Positions 33,166 to 41,886 of a stretch of DNA of 64,000 nucleotides are shown here, piece after piece. A program made the translations under genes and the position numbers. This DNA comes from Marimonas lutisalis (lineage in GTDB: Bacteria; Pseudomonadota; Alphaproteobacteria; Rhodobacterales; Rhodobacteraceae). A model generated the notes under the pieces. That model made no database searches and had not been told where the DNA came from. It was given only the letters and a program-made list of their open reading frames with translations. Position 1 is the stretch's first letter; every line of letters starts with the position of its first letter. The DNA is taken from contig NZ_SKCI01000002.1 in assembly GCF_005434965.1 (NCBI RefSeq), forward strand, positions 616,001 through 680,000, written 5' to 3'.

Positions 33166-34125
33166 TCAGATGGTGATGACTACCTTGCCGGTGGAGCGTC
33201 GGCTGCGCAGCATTTCAAGCCCTTCTGTGGCGCGATCGAGCGGAAAGGTGGCGCTGACATGCGGTTTGATCCGGCCCTGGGCATACCAGTCGAGCAGGGT
33301 GGCGAGGCTGTCGGTGACGACCGAGGGGCGGAATTTAAGGTAGCCGCCCCAGTAGAAGCCCAGGACATCGACATTCTTGACCAGGAGGTGATTGGCGGGG
33401 ATCTGCGGCACCTGGCCGCTTGCAAAGCCGATGGCGAGGATGCGCGCCTCGGGGTTGCAGGCGCGCAGGGCTGCGGTGAACTGATCGCCGCCGACGGGAT
33501 CATAGACCACGTCGGCGCCGCCGAGCGCCTTGACGGTTTCGCGGATGTCTTCCGTGCTGGCGTCGATCAGGTGATCCGCGCCGGCGGCGCGGGCGATTTC
33601 AAGTTTGTCAGCGCCGCGCGCGCAGGCGATGACGCGGGCGCCCATCAGCTTGCCTATCTCGACCGCCGTCAGGCCGACACCGCCGGCCGCGCCCAGCACC
33701 AGAAGGGTTTCGCCGGGTTGCAGCCGTGCCTTGTGATCGAGCGCGACGTGACTCGTTCCGTAGGCGATCTGAAGCGCCGCGGCATCGGCAAAGGGCATTC
33801 CGGGCGGCAGGGACGTGACGCGATCGGCGGGAAAGCAGCCCATTTCGGCCAGCCCGCCACGGCCGCCGAAGACCGCCACGGGCGTGCCGGGCGCGGGGCC
33901 ATCGACACCGGGGCCAAGCGCATCGACGGTGCCGGCGATTTCCATTCCGAGGATGAAAGGCGGTTCGGGCGTGTCCTGGTACTTACCGTCGATCATCAGC
34001 AGATCGGCGAAGTTGAGGCCACAAGCCGCAATCGCGATGCGAATCTCGCCCGGACCGGGGGCGGGCCGATCGGTTTCAATGAGCCGCGGCGGTTGGCCGA
34101 ACGCCCTGACCTGAAGTGCACGCAT
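33166..34125 (-). CDS. NADPH:quinone oxidoreductase-family zinc-free MDR protein
   Basis: A 319-aa medium-chain dehydrogenase/reductase: GroES-like N-terminal domain (GEIRIAIAACGLNFADLLMI, Asn-Asp motif), Rossmann motif LGAAGGVGLTAVEIGKLMGA, and the C-terminal HVSATFPLDRATEGLEML. The zinc ligands of alcohol dehydrogenases are absent, as in quinone oxidoreductases. It reduces quinones or enoyl compounds with NADPH; exact substrate unknown. The ATG at 34125 (MRALQVRAFG) is preferred because AAGG lies 8 nt upstream; an in-frame ATG 24 nt earlier is less likely. Confidence 0.88.
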   Translation of the reverse strand: MRALQVRAFGQPPRLIETDRPAPGPGEIRIAIAACGLNFADLLMIDGKYQDTPEPPFILGMEIAGTVDALGPGVDGPAPGTPVAVFGGRGGLAEMGCFPADRVTSLPPGMPFADAAALQIAYGTSHVALDHKARLQPGETLLVLGAAGGVGLTAVEIGKLMGARVIACARGADKLEIARAAGADHLIDASTEDIRETVKALGGADVVYDPVGGDQFTAALRACNPEARILAIGFASGQVPQIPANHLLVKNVDVLGFYWGGYLKFRPSVVTDSLATLLDWYAQGRIKPHVSATFPLDRATEGLEMLRSRRSTGKVVITI

Positions 34126-34474
34126 GTGATTTGCCTTGTTTCGCGCCATTTTCGAGGGGCACTAACATGAAAAAATCGGCATATGTCAATTTCGTTCCCG
34201 ATTTATGGGAATGAAAGACAACTTGTGCGATACCTCGATTCGGACAAACGCGCAGAACGGAGAATGGACGGAACACGCAAAGGGCGATCATGACGAGAGA
34301 AATTTCTCTTTTTTCGGGTGTAAATTTCTTTAAGAACAAGGTATGATTGTTTAGTTGCGAGTTACCGTTGATCGCGTGAAGCGGGAAATTGTCCGGACCT
34401 CAGGCGAGGCCAACCAGGGGGATGGTCGGTTCGTGTAGCCTGGTAATAGGAACGAACTGCAATAGGAGTCGTGT
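34126..34474. other. 349-bp AT-richer intergenic region
   Basis: No gene is supported here. It holds the promoters of the divergent oxidoreductase and XRE genes, and at 34295-34314 a palindrome GAGAGAAATTTCTC followed by TTTTTT that could terminate a small plus-strand transcript. A second structure, CCAACCAGGGGGATGGTCGG, lies at about 34408. A small RNA ending at 34314 is possible but unproven. Confidence 0.3.
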
Positions 34475-34843
34475 ATGGCACATCCTGTAGACGTGCATGT
34501 TGGCAAACGCATCCGGCATCGCCGGTGGCTTGTTGGGATGACACAACAGCAACTTGCCGAACAAGTGGGTATCAAGTTTCAGCAGATCCAGAAGTACGAA
34601 ACCGGTGCGAACCGGGTGAGTGCGTCGAGGCTCTGGGACATTTCCGAGGCGCTTGACGTGCCGGTGAGCTTTTTCTTCGAAGGGCTGGACGCCGAGGCCG
34701 AGAAGGGCAAGGCGGAGGCGGTACCGGCGGACCTGATGGGCGACAAGGAAGCGCTCGACCTGGTGCGCTCCTACTATGCCATTCCGGAGAACCAGCGCCG
34801 CCGTCTGTTCGAACTGGCGCGCGTCCTTTCCGACGTGGCTTGA
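34475..34843 (+). CDS. XRE-family transcriptional regulator
   Basis: A 122-aa protein with an N-terminal helix-turn-helix of Cro/C1 type (VGKRIRHRRWLVGMTQQQLA, then GIKFQQIQKYETGANRVSAS, residues about 9-62). A C-terminal region with ALDLVRSYYAIPENQRRRLFELARVL follows, common in alphaproteobacterial regulators. AGGAG lies 8 nt upstream of the ATG. The target is unknown. The long upstream region suggests autoregulation. Confidence 0.88.
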   Translation: MAHPVDVHVGKRIRHRRWLVGMTQQQLAEQVGIKFQQIQKYETGANRVSASRLWDISEALDVPVSFFFEGLDAEAEKGKAEAVPADLMGDKEALDLVRSYYAIPENQRRRLFELARVLSDVA

Positions 34844-34900
34844 GCCCGGGCGCGTGCCGCGCTACCTGTTGGACCGGTGGGGGACAAGAGGGGTGCGGGC

Positions 34901-35716
34901 GTGACCGACAGCAAGAACATTACCGAGACCGCCCATGCCATGGCTGACGCCGCGCGCAGGGCGGTCTTGCCTTTTTTCAGGGATGGAGACCTGTCGCACG
35001 AGGACAAGGGCGACAAGGTGGCCGATGGCGGGTTCGACCCGGTCACGCAGGCCGACCGGCTGGGCGAAGAGGCGATGCGCGAGGTGCTGGCCGCGCGCCG
35101 GCCCGAGGATGCGATTATTGGTGAGGAATACGGAAAATCCAGTGGCACCAGTGGCTTGACCTGGGTGCTGGACCCGATTGATGGCACGCGGGGGTTTCTG
35201 GCCGGGACGCCGACCTGGGGTGTGCTGATTGCCGCGTCGGACGAGGCGGGCGTGCAGCTGGGCATGATCGATCAGCCCTATATCGGCGAAAGGTTCTGGG
35301 GTGGCTTTGGCGAGGCGCGGATGCGGGGGCCTCAGGGCGAGCGCGCATTGGCCGTGCGCGGCGACCGGCCGCTGGATGAGGCCATCGTTTTCACCACCTT
35401 CCCGGAGGTGGGCGAGCCGGTGGAGGGTGCTGCTTTCCAAGAAGTTTCAAGGGCTTGCCAGCTGACCCGCTATGGCATGGACTGCTATGCCTATGCCCTG
35501 CTGGCCGCGGGCCAGATCGACCTGGTGATCGAGGCAGGGCTGTCGAACTATGACATCCAGGCGCCTATCGGCGTGATCGAGGCCGCGGGCGGCATCGTGA
35601 CCGACTGGCAGGGCGGCCCGGCCCTGGACGGCGGACGGGTGATTGCCGCCGCCGGCCGGCAACAGCATGACGCCGCGCTTGAGATCCTGCAGCGCGTGGT
35701 TAACGAGTCGGCCTGA
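34901..35716 (+). CDS. hisN: Inositol-monophosphatase-family histidinol-phosphatase
   Basis: A 271-aa Mg-dependent phosphatase. Metal-binding motifs are GEEYG, WVLDPIDGTRGFLAGTPTWG and YDIQAPIGVIEAAGG. The DPIDGTRGF-(x)-GxPxWG form is characteristic of the HisN branch, which dephosphorylates L-histidinol phosphate in histidine synthesis; inositol monophosphatase itself usually reads DGTxNF. Start GTG at 34901 (GGGGTGCGGG upstream) was preferred to an in-frame GTG at 34877, which is possible. Assignment to histidine synthesis is good but not certain, as no other his gene is nearby. Confidence 0.75.
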   Translation: MTDSKNITETAHAMADAARRAVLPFFRDGDLSHEDKGDKVADGGFDPVTQADRLGEEAMREVLAARRPEDAIIGEEYGKSSGTSGLTWVLDPIDGTRGFLAGTPTWGVLIAASDEAGVQLGMIDQPYIGERFWGGFGEARMRGPQGERALAVRGDRPLDEAIVFTTFPEVGEPVEGAAFQEVSRACQLTRYGMDCYAYALLAAGQIDLVIEAGLSNYDIQAPIGVIEAAGGIVTDWQGGPALDGGRVIAAAGRQQHDAALEILQRVVNESA

Positions 35717-35724
35717 GCCGGAAA

Positions 35725-35769
35725 CGGGGGGTGATCTGCGTGCACCGCCCGGCTGACATCCGGCTGCCG
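35725..35769. repeat. Dispersed 45-bp repeat, copy 2
   Basis: CGGGGGGTGATCTGCGTGCA, then CCGCCCGGCTGACATCCGGC, then TGCCG: nearly identical to 23852-23897. It lies 9 bp after the hisN-like stop. The rest of the 252-bp gap to the deaminase gene holds no convincing gene. Confidence 0.65.
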
Positions 35770-35968
35770 GGGCGTCGTGACGGCCGGGACGAAGGTTTCG
35801 TTACCGGGGCGCGCGGTGCTCTTTTGGAAAACCGAAAGGACTTTGTGCTTGCCGCCGCCCCCGCGCACGGGGATACTTGGTCTGCCGCGCGGGTCTTGGG
35901 CCCCCTTTCCGCCGCGCGCGTCCATGATCTTCGATGAGGGGGGCGGAAGATCGACTAGAGGGCGCGAG

Positions 35969-37309
35969 ATGGCCGAAATCCTGATCCGAAACGCCGGTCA
36001 CATCCTGACCATGAACGACACCCGCGAAGAGCTGCGCGCGGGCGATATCCTGATCCGCGACGGAGTGATCGTGGCGGTGGGCCACGGACTGAGCACCGAG
36101 GGCGAGGTGATCGACGCGGCGGGCTGCGTGGTGACGCCGGGACTGGTGAACACGCATCACCACCTTTACCAGACGCTGACCCGCGCGGCGCCCGGCGGAC
36201 AGGATGCGCTGCTCTTCGGATGGTTGAAAACGCTCTATCCGATCTGGGCGAAGATGGGACCGGAAGAGATGTATGTAAGCGCGCAGGTTGGCCTGGCCGA
36301 GCTTGCCCTTTCCGGTTGCACCATGTCGTCGGACCATTTGTACCTGTATCCCAACGGCGCACGGCTGGATGACACCATCGCGGCGGCGCAGGAGGTGGGG
36401 CTGCGGTTTCACGCCACCCGCGGCGCGATGAGCATCGGCGAGAGCGATGGCGGCCTGCCACCCGACAGCCTGGTCGAGCGCGAGGCGGCGATACTGGAGG
36501 ATTGCATAAGGGTGATCGACGCGCATCACGACGCGCGCGACGGCGCGATGGTGCGGGTGGGCGTGGCGCCCTGTTCGCCCTTTTCGGTAAGCCGCGACCT
36601 GATGCGCGATGCCGCGCTGCTGGCCCGCGACAAGGGGGTGATGCTGCACACCCACCTGGCCGAGAATGACGAGGATATCGCCTATAGCCAGGAGATGTTC
36701 GGCTGCCGGCCCGGGCAGTATGCCGAGGATCTGGGCTGGACCGGCGACGACGTTTGGCATGCCCATTGCGTGAAGCTGGACGGCCAGGAGATCGACCTTT
36801 TTGCGCGGTCGGGCACGGGCGTGGCACATTGCCCCTGTTCCAACTGCCGACTGGGCAGCGGCATCGCCCCGGTGCGCGAAATGCGCGATGCCGGCGTGCC
36901 CGTGGGGCTGGGGGTCGATGGGTCGGCCTCAAACGACGCGGGCAACCTCATGGCCGAGGCGCGGCAGGCGATGTTGCTGCAACGGGTCGCGCGCGGGGCG
37001 GATGCGATGAGCGCGCGCGAGGCGCTGGAGATTGCCACGCGAGGCGGCGCGCAGGTGCTGGGGCGCGCGGATTGCGGGCAGATCGCCATGGGCAAGCGGG
37101 CCGATATCGCCATCTGGGACACGACCGGCATCGAAAGTGCCGGCAGCTGGGACCCGGCGGCGCTGCTTCTGGCCGGGCCGACCCGGGTGCGTGACCTGCT
37201 GGTCGACGGGCGCCGCGTGGTGCGCGACGGGCGCATGGCCACGCTGGACCTGCCCCGCGTGATCGCGCGACAGAACGCGCTGGCGGCGAAGCTGGCCGAG
37301 GCGCTGTGA
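35969..37309 (+). CDS. Amidohydrolase-superfamily deaminase, probably 8-oxoguanine deaminase
   Basis: A 446-aa zinc deaminase. The metal motif is LVNTHHHLYQTLTRA, followed by PCSPFSVS, HTHLAENDED (His), AHCVKLDGQE (His), HCPCSNCRLGSG and the catalytic Asp in GLGVDGSASND. The NTHHHLYQTLTR and VDGSASND forms match the 8-oxoguanine/isocytosine deaminase branch rather than atrazine chlorohydrolase or SAH deaminase. It would remove the amino group from oxidised guanine, giving uric acid. The ATG at 35969 follows GAGGG; longer in-frame openings upstream lack coding character. Confidence 0.75.
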   Translation: MAEILIRNAGHILTMNDTREELRAGDILIRDGVIVAVGHGLSTEGEVIDAAGCVVTPGLVNTHHHLYQTLTRAAPGGQDALLFGWLKTLYPIWAKMGPEEMYVSAQVGLAELALSGCTMSSDHLYLYPNGARLDDTIAAAQEVGLRFHATRGAMSIGESDGGLPPDSLVEREAAILEDCIRVIDAHHDARDGAMVRVGVAPCSPFSVSRDLMRDAALLARDKGVMLHTHLAENDEDIAYSQEMFGCRPGQYAEDLGWTGDDVWHAHCVKLDGQEIDLFARSGTGVAHCPCSNCRLGSGIAPVREMRDAGVPVGLGVDGSASNDAGNLMAEARQAMLLQRVARGADAMSAREALEIATRGGAQVLGRADCGQIAMGKRADIAIWDTTGIESAGSWDPAALLLAGPTRVRDLLVDGRRVVRDGRMATLDLPRVIARQNALAAKLAEAL

Positions 37310-37743
37310 TGCGGATGCTGCTGGCCCTGCTGCTGATGATGGCCGCGATGGCCGCGCGGGCCGAGCCGGTGCGCGAGGTGGTGCAGATGACCAACGCCTA
37401 TCGTGCGCAGGCCGGATTGCCGCCGCTCGCGGTATCGCCGGTTCTGGAGGCGGTCGCCGAGGGGCATGGGCGCGACATGGTGCGCAAGGGGTTTTTCGCG
37501 CATCGCGGATCGGACGGATCGACCGTGGCGCGCCGCGCGCAGCGCAGGGGATACCGGTTCTGCGTGATCGCCGAGAACATCGCACAGGGGCAGAAAAGCC
37601 CGCGTGCCGTGATGCAGAGCTGGATCGGCTCGGCCGGGCATCGCCGCAACCTGTTGAACCGCAAGGTGAGCGAGATCGGCGTGATCCGCACAGGCGGCGA
37701 TACCTGGGTTATGGTGCTGGGCAATCCGGACCGGCGTTGCTGA
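37309..37743 (+). CDS. Secreted CAP-domain (SCP/PR1-like) protein
   Basis: A 144-aa protein with a signal peptide (MRMLLALLLMMAAMAARA) and a compact CAP domain. It has VVQMTNAYRAQAGLPPL, HGRDMVRKGFFAHRGSDGS, CVIAENIAQG and SWIGSAGHRRNLLN, including the two His and Glu of the CAP cavity. Bacterial CAP proteins are extracytoplasmic with mostly unknown activity. The ATG overlaps the TGA of the deaminase gene (TGATG). Two Cys may form a disulfide. Confidence 0.85.
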   Translation: MRMLLALLLMMAAMAARAEPVREVVQMTNAYRAQAGLPPLAVSPVLEAVAEGHGRDMVRKGFFAHRGSDGSTVARRAQRRGYRFCVIAENIAQGQKSPRAVMQSWIGSAGHRRNLLNRKVSEIGVIRTGGDTWVMVLGNPDRRC

Positions 37744-37830
37744 CGCAGTTGGCGGCAATAACGCCGCTTCACCATTGTTTTCCGCGCCTTTTTGCCCCTA
37801 TTGTCCGCGTGAGCGGAAAGGGGGCATGCC

Positions 37831-39222
37831 ATGAGCGACGAGGTGCTGGAAACAGACGATCATGACGCCCCGGAAGAGGACGGTTACGCGTTGAACCGCC
37901 GGGACGTGGCGGCGATCCTTTTTGCCGTCGACGTGGGCGACCGGGATCGCCTGATCGAGTTGATGGAGCCGCTGCACGCGGCCGACATCGCCGACCTTCT
38001 GGAACAGATCAACAGCTATGACCGGCGCCGGCTGATCGAGCTTTACGGCGTTGAGTTCGACGGCGATATCCTGTCGGAGCTGGACGAATCGATCCGCGAA
38101 GAGGTGATCGCGGTCCTGAACCCCGAGGTTCTGGCCGAGGCGGTGCGGGAGCTGGAAAGCGACGATGTCGTCGACCTGCTGGAGGATCTGGAAGAGCCGC
38201 AGCAGGAGGCGATCCTGGGCGCGCTGGACGATGCCGACCAGGTTGTCGTGCGCCAGGCGCTGTCTTATCCGGAAGAATCCGCCGGCCGCCTGATGCAGCG
38301 CGAGGTGGTCGCGGTGCCCGAACACTGGAACGTGGGCGAGGCGATCGATTTCATGCGCGCCGAGGACGAATTGCCCGAGCAGTTCTACCACGTGATCCTG
38401 GTCGACCCCAAGCACCGGCCGACGGGATACGTGACGCTGGGCAAGATCATGTCCTCGCCGCGGGGGCGGCCGCTGAGCGAGATCACCGAGGACAGTTTCC
38501 GCACGATCCCGGTGGACCAGGACGAGGAAGACGTGGCCTATGCCTTCAACCAGTATCACCTGATTTCCGCCCCGGTGGTCGATGGCGATGAGCGGCTGGT
38601 CGGTGTTATTACCATCGACGACGCGATGGTCGTGCTGGACGAAGAGCACGAGGAGGACATCCTGCGCCTGGCCGGTGTCGGCGAAGGCAGCCTGACCGAC
38701 CGGGTGATCGACACCACGCGGCGGCGGTTTCCGTGGCTGGCGGTGAACCTGGTGACGGCGGTTCTGGCCTCGCTCGTGATCGCGATGTTCGAGGACGTGA
38801 TCGCGGGGTTCGTGGCGTTGGCGGTGCTGATGCCGATCGTGGCCAGCATGGGCGGCAACGCGGGCACCCAGACGCTGACCGTGGCCGTGCGCGCACTGGC
38901 CACGCGCGACCTGACCGGCTCGAACGTGTGGCGGGTGATCCGGCGCGAGGTGCTGGTGGGTCTGGTCAATGGCGTGATCTTCGCGCTGGTGATGGGGCTG
39001 GTCGGGGTGATCTGGTTTGGTTCGCCGATGCTGGGCGTGGTGATCGCCATCGCCATGGTGGTGAACCTCGTGGTGGCGGGGCTGGCGGGCACGATCATTC
39101 CCATTGCGCTGGAAAAGGCGGGGGTCGACCCGGCGCTCGCCTCGGGCGCCTTTGTCACCACGGTGACCGACGTGGTGGGGTTCTTCGCCTTCCTCGGGCT
39201 GGCCGCGTGGATGCTGCTGTGA
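37831..39222 (+). CDS. mgtE: Magnesium transporter MgtE
   Basis: A 463-aa Mg2+ channel. An N-terminal MgtE-N superhelical domain (about 20-140, HAADIADLLEQIN) is followed by two CBS domains (about 145-270, GRLMQREVVAVPEHW) and a five-helix pore domain (about 290-463). The pore domain has the signature MPIVASMGGNAGTQTLTVAVRAL and the Asp in VTDVVGFFAF that binds Mg2+. Acidic N-domain and CBS close the pore at high cytosolic magnesium. It is coupled to the next gene by a 4-bp overlap. Confidence 0.95.
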   Translation: MSDEVLETDDHDAPEEDGYALNRRDVAAILFAVDVGDRDRLIELMEPLHAADIADLLEQINSYDRRRLIELYGVEFDGDILSELDESIREEVIAVLNPEVLAEAVRELESDDVVDLLEDLEEPQQEAILGALDDADQVVVRQALSYPEESAGRLMQREVVAVPEHWNVGEAIDFMRAEDELPEQFYHVILVDPKHRPTGYVTLGKIMSSPRGRPLSEITEDSFRTIPVDQDEEDVAYAFNQYHLISAPVVDGDERLVGVITIDDAMVVLDEEHEEDILRLAGVGEGSLTDRVIDTTRRRFPWLAVNLVTAVLASLVIAMFEDVIAGFVALAVLMPIVASMGGNAGTQTLTVAVRALATRDLTGSNVWRVIRREVLVGLVNGVIFALVMGLVGVIWFGSPMLGVVIAIAMVVNLVVAGLAGTIIPIALEKAGVDPALASGAFVTTVTDVVGFFAFLGLAAWMLL

Positions 39223-39779
39223 GCGGGCTCGACGAGATCAAGGCCACGGCGCGCAAGGCCGCGTTTGCCCGGCGCAAGGCGGCGCATGCGGAGGCGGGGC
39301 CGGGGACGGCGGCGCATCTGAGCGAGGTGCTGGCCGGCCATCGCGGCGTGCCGCTGGCGGGCTACATGCCGATCCGCACCGAGATCGATCCGTTGCCGGC
39401 GATGGAGGAGGCCGCGGCGCATGGGCCGGTGGGCGTGCCGGTGATCATCGGCGCGGGCCAGCCGCTGAAGTTTTCGCGCTGGAGCCCGGGCTGCGCTTTG
39501 CGCGCGGGCCCGTTCGGCGCGCAGGTGCCCGAGCACGACGATTTCTTCGAGCCCGAGATCCTGATCGTGCCGTTGGTGGCCTTCGACCGGCAGGGTGGCC
39601 GGCTGGGCTATGGCGGGGGGTTCTATGACCGCACGCTGGAACTTCTGCGCGGCAAACGGCCGACGCTGGCCATCGGTTTTGCCTATGCCGCACAGGAGGC
39701 CGAGGCGCTGCCGCTGGAAGAGACCGATCAGCCGCTCGACCTGATCGTGACCGAGCGCGAGGTGATCGAACCCGGCTAG
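39219..39779 (+). CDS. 5-formyltetrahydrofolate cyclo-ligase
   Basis: A 186-aa enzyme converting 5-formyl-THF to 5,10-methenyl-THF with ATP. Family motifs are KATARKAAFARRKAAH, the PLAGYMPIRTEIDPLP region and the Mg/phosphate loop RLGYGGGFYDRTL. The start is GTG at 39219 within the mgtE stop (GTGA overlap). In many bacteria this gene neighbours 6S RNA, but I see no recognisable 6S RNA here. Repeat copy C begins two bases after its stop. Confidence 0.9.
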   Translation: MSGLDEIKATARKAAFARRKAAHAEAGPGTAAHLSEVLAGHRGVPLAGYMPIRTEIDPLPAMEEAAAHGPVGVPVIIGAGQPLKFSRWSPGCALRAGPFGAQVPEHDDFFEPEILIVPLVAFDRQGGRLGYGGGFYDRTLELLRGKRPTLAIGFAYAAQEAEALPLEETDQPLDLIVTEREVIEPG

Positions 39780-39780
39780 G

Positions 39781-40074
39781 CGCGGGCAAAGCGCGCGCCC
39801 ACCCACCCACCCCGCGCGCTGTGCCCGCGCGGCTGAACCCGGCACATCATGCTGCCGGGAGAAGTTGGGATCTGAGTATTTTCACCAAGAAAGAGCCCGT
39901 GGCTTGTCAGGACCGAAAATCGCCCCGGTAGCCCCTCAAGAGGCGGCCGGGGCGATCAGAGCGAAACGCTCTTCCTTGGGCGGTCATCGGCTCTCCAGCC
40001 TGTACCGCCCCGGAAGATTTGCGCATTATCCTTGAGGCTTAGTGAACAGGCGTTCTTTCTTGGCAAAAATACTC
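39781..40074. repeat. Composite intergenic repeat, copy C, with inverted end
   Basis: Hairpin arms 39781-39797 and 39813-39829 (16 of 17 bp) enclose CCCaCCCaCCCaCCC. 45 nt later comes GAGTATTTTCACCAAGAAAGAGC (39874-39896). The same motif recurs inverted at 40050-40074 (GCGTTCTTTCTTGGCAAAAA then TACTC), so 39874-40074 is a 201-bp unit with terminal inverted repeats. Inside it a stem ATCGCCCCGG / CCGGGGCGAT spans about 39915-39959. The remainder to 40210 holds no gene that I can see. Confidence 0.75.
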
Positions 40075-40210
40075 GATTGCGCAACCTCGCTACAGGCGCC
40101 ACGATCAGGGCAGTTGCGCCGGGTTTCCGCCGTGCCGGGCCGAGGCGTTAGCCGAGGCCCCCCTGGGCGACGGCGAAGCCGGCGCAAAACCTGATGGAGG
40201 GACCTGTCCC

Positions 40211-40687
40211 ATGTCCGAGGCTCATGATTTCGAGGCGCGCGTCGTCTGGACCGGCAACCGGGGCGAAGGCACGGCGCATTACCATGCCTATGACCGGACC
40301 TGGGAGGTGCGCAGCCCGGGTAAACCGCCGGTGCAATGCTCGAACGATCCGCGGCTGGGGGGCGACCCGGGCCTGCACAATCCCGAGGACATGCTGATTT
40401 CGGCGCTCTCGGCGTGTCACATGCTGTGGTACCTGCACCTGGCCAGCGACGCCGGGATCACGGTGCTGGCCTACGAGGATGCGCCGCTGGGCCATGGCGA
40501 GAGCGAGCCGTCGGGGGCGGGGCGCTTCGTGAAGGCGACCCTGCGCCCACGGATCACGGTGGCAGAGGGAACCGATCTGAAACGCGCGGATGCGATTCAT
40601 CACGAGATCGGCAAGGTCTGTTTCATTGCGCGCTCGGTGGCCTTTCCGGTCGAGCACAAGGCGCGATACGTGATCGGCCGCGCTTAA
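40211..40687 (+). CDS. OsmC-family protein
   Basis: A 158-aa OsmC/Ohr-fold protein. It has FEARVVWTGNRGEGTAHYH at the N-terminus, PEDMLISALSACHMLWYLHL with a resolving-type Cys, and HHEIGKVCFIARSVAFPVEHKA with the second Cys. The two cysteines suit a thiol peroxidase reducing organic hydroperoxides. Convergent with the next gene: their TAA stops share the TTAA at 40684-40687. Confidence 0.88.
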   Translation: MSEAHDFEARVVWTGNRGEGTAHYHAYDRTWEVRSPGKPPVQCSNDPRLGGDPGLHNPEDMLISALSACHMLWYLHLASDAGITVLAYEDAPLGHGESEPSGAGRFVKATLRPRITVAEGTDLKRADAIHHEIGKVCFIARSVAFPVEHKARYVIGRA

Positions 40688-41787
40688 TCCGCCAGAAAGT
40701 CGAGGATCAGCGGGGTGACCAGTTCGGGTGCTTCGGCGGCCATGAGGTGACCCGCGTCGACCACTTCCACCCGTGCGTCGGGCATGTCCGAGACCCGTTC
40801 CGCCGCGCGGGCGGGATCGCCCACAAGGTTGTCACGCGTGCCGAAGACAAAGAGGGTGGGCGCGGTGATCGCCCGGCGCTGGGCGGCCGACAGGGGCAGG
40901 GGCGCGACCTTGGCCGGGTGGGTTTCGCGCATCAGCAGCGGGAACCATTCGGTATAGTCGGCCTGCAGTTTCGCATCGCCCGAGAAGGCCCAGCGGAAGG
41001 TGAAGCGCTGGACGGAGGGCAGCGGGAAGAGTTGCGCCAGCGTGATCACCGCGATGGCCGAGGTGGCGCCGGAATAGCCCATCGGGCCCAGCAGCACGAG
41101 TTTTTCCACCCGGTCGGGATGGTAGAGCGCGAAGTTCGAGGCGACGAAGCCGCCTTCGGAGGCACCGATCACGGGCGCGCGGGCGATCCCCAGCAGGTCG
41201 GCGATTTCTGCGTAGAGATCGGCCTGGTCGCGGCCGGTTTTCATCACATGGGCCGGATCGGCATAGTCGCTTTTGCCGACGTCGCCAATGAGGTCGACGG
41301 CAAAGAGCCGGTAGCGGCTGCCGAGCGCGGCGGCATTCCATTTCCAGGACCAGCTGCCGACGCCCGAGGCATGCAGGAGCAGGAGCGGCGGGGCATCCTG
41401 TGGACCCGAGGCGATGACATGGACGCGGCCATAGCGGGTGGAGAGCATGATATCGTCATAGGGCAGCGGCCAGTTCTGCATCTTGTCGTCATAGATCGCG
41501 TGGAAACGGGCGCGAATCTCGGGGCTGGCGTAAATCGGGCCGGGCGTGCCCGAGACGAAGCGCCAGGCGCCAAAGGCCAGAAGCGCGGCGATGAGCGCCA
41601 GACGGAGTTGCAGCTGGGCCCCGCCGGCGAGCCGGCCAAGAGCGCGGCCCGAGGCCGGCAGGCACAGCCACGTGAGCACGGCAAAGAGGGAAAGCCCGCC
41701 CCAGTTCCCCGTCAGCGCCGACGAGACGGCAAGCAGGGCGAAGAGCATGGCCAATAGCAGGCCGGGCAGGAGAAGCAGGGCACGCAT
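40684..41787 (-). CDS. Alpha/beta-fold hydrolase with N-terminal membrane segments
   Basis: A 367-aa protein. About 80 N-terminal residues hold two or three hydrophobic helices (ALLLLPGLLLAMLFALLAV and two more), followed by an alpha/beta hydrolase domain. The nucleophile is in IGASEGGF (Gly-x-Ser-x-Gly), the acid in FGTRDNLVGDP and the catalytic His in DAGHLMA. The oxyanion loop is LLLHASGVG. Substrate unknown; probably an ester or lipid near the membrane. The start at 41787 gives the signal-anchor. Confidence 0.82.
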   Translation of the reverse strand: MRALLLLPGLLLAMLFALLAVSSALTGNWGGLSLFAVLTWLCLPASGRALGRLAGGAQLQLRLALIAALLAFGAWRFVSGTPGPIYASPEIRARFHAIYDDKMQNWPLPYDDIMLSTRYGRVHVIASGPQDAPPLLLLHASGVGSWSWKWNAAALGSRYRLFAVDLIGDVGKSDYADPAHVMKTGRDQADLYAEIADLLGIARAPVIGASEGGFVASNFALYHPDRVEKLVLLGPMGYSGATSAIAVITLAQLFPLPSVQRFTFRWAFSGDAKLQADYTEWFPLLMRETHPAKVAPLPLSAAQRRAITAPTLFVFGTRDNLVGDPARAAERVSDMPDARVEVVDAGHLMAAEAPELVTPLILDFLAD

Positions 41788-41886
41788 GGCGATATCCTCG
41801 GGCCGGAATGGCGCAAGTCTAGAAAGCGGGCGGGCCTGCGCGCAAGAGGCTTGCCCTTGGGCGCGCGCGCGCCTAGGGGTTGGCGC

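Noticed and set aside
35777-35968. In-frame extension upstream of the 8-oxoguanine deaminase-like gene
   Set aside because: It starts beside the dispersed repeat, has no coding character, and the family N-terminus begins at 35969 with a good ribosome-binding site.
39897-40049. Possible 6S RNA next to the 5-formyl-THF cyclo-ligase gene
   Set aside because: The neighbourhood is typical for 6S RNA but it usually lies upstream. This interval is flanked by inverted repeats and I cannot see the long central-bubble stem.
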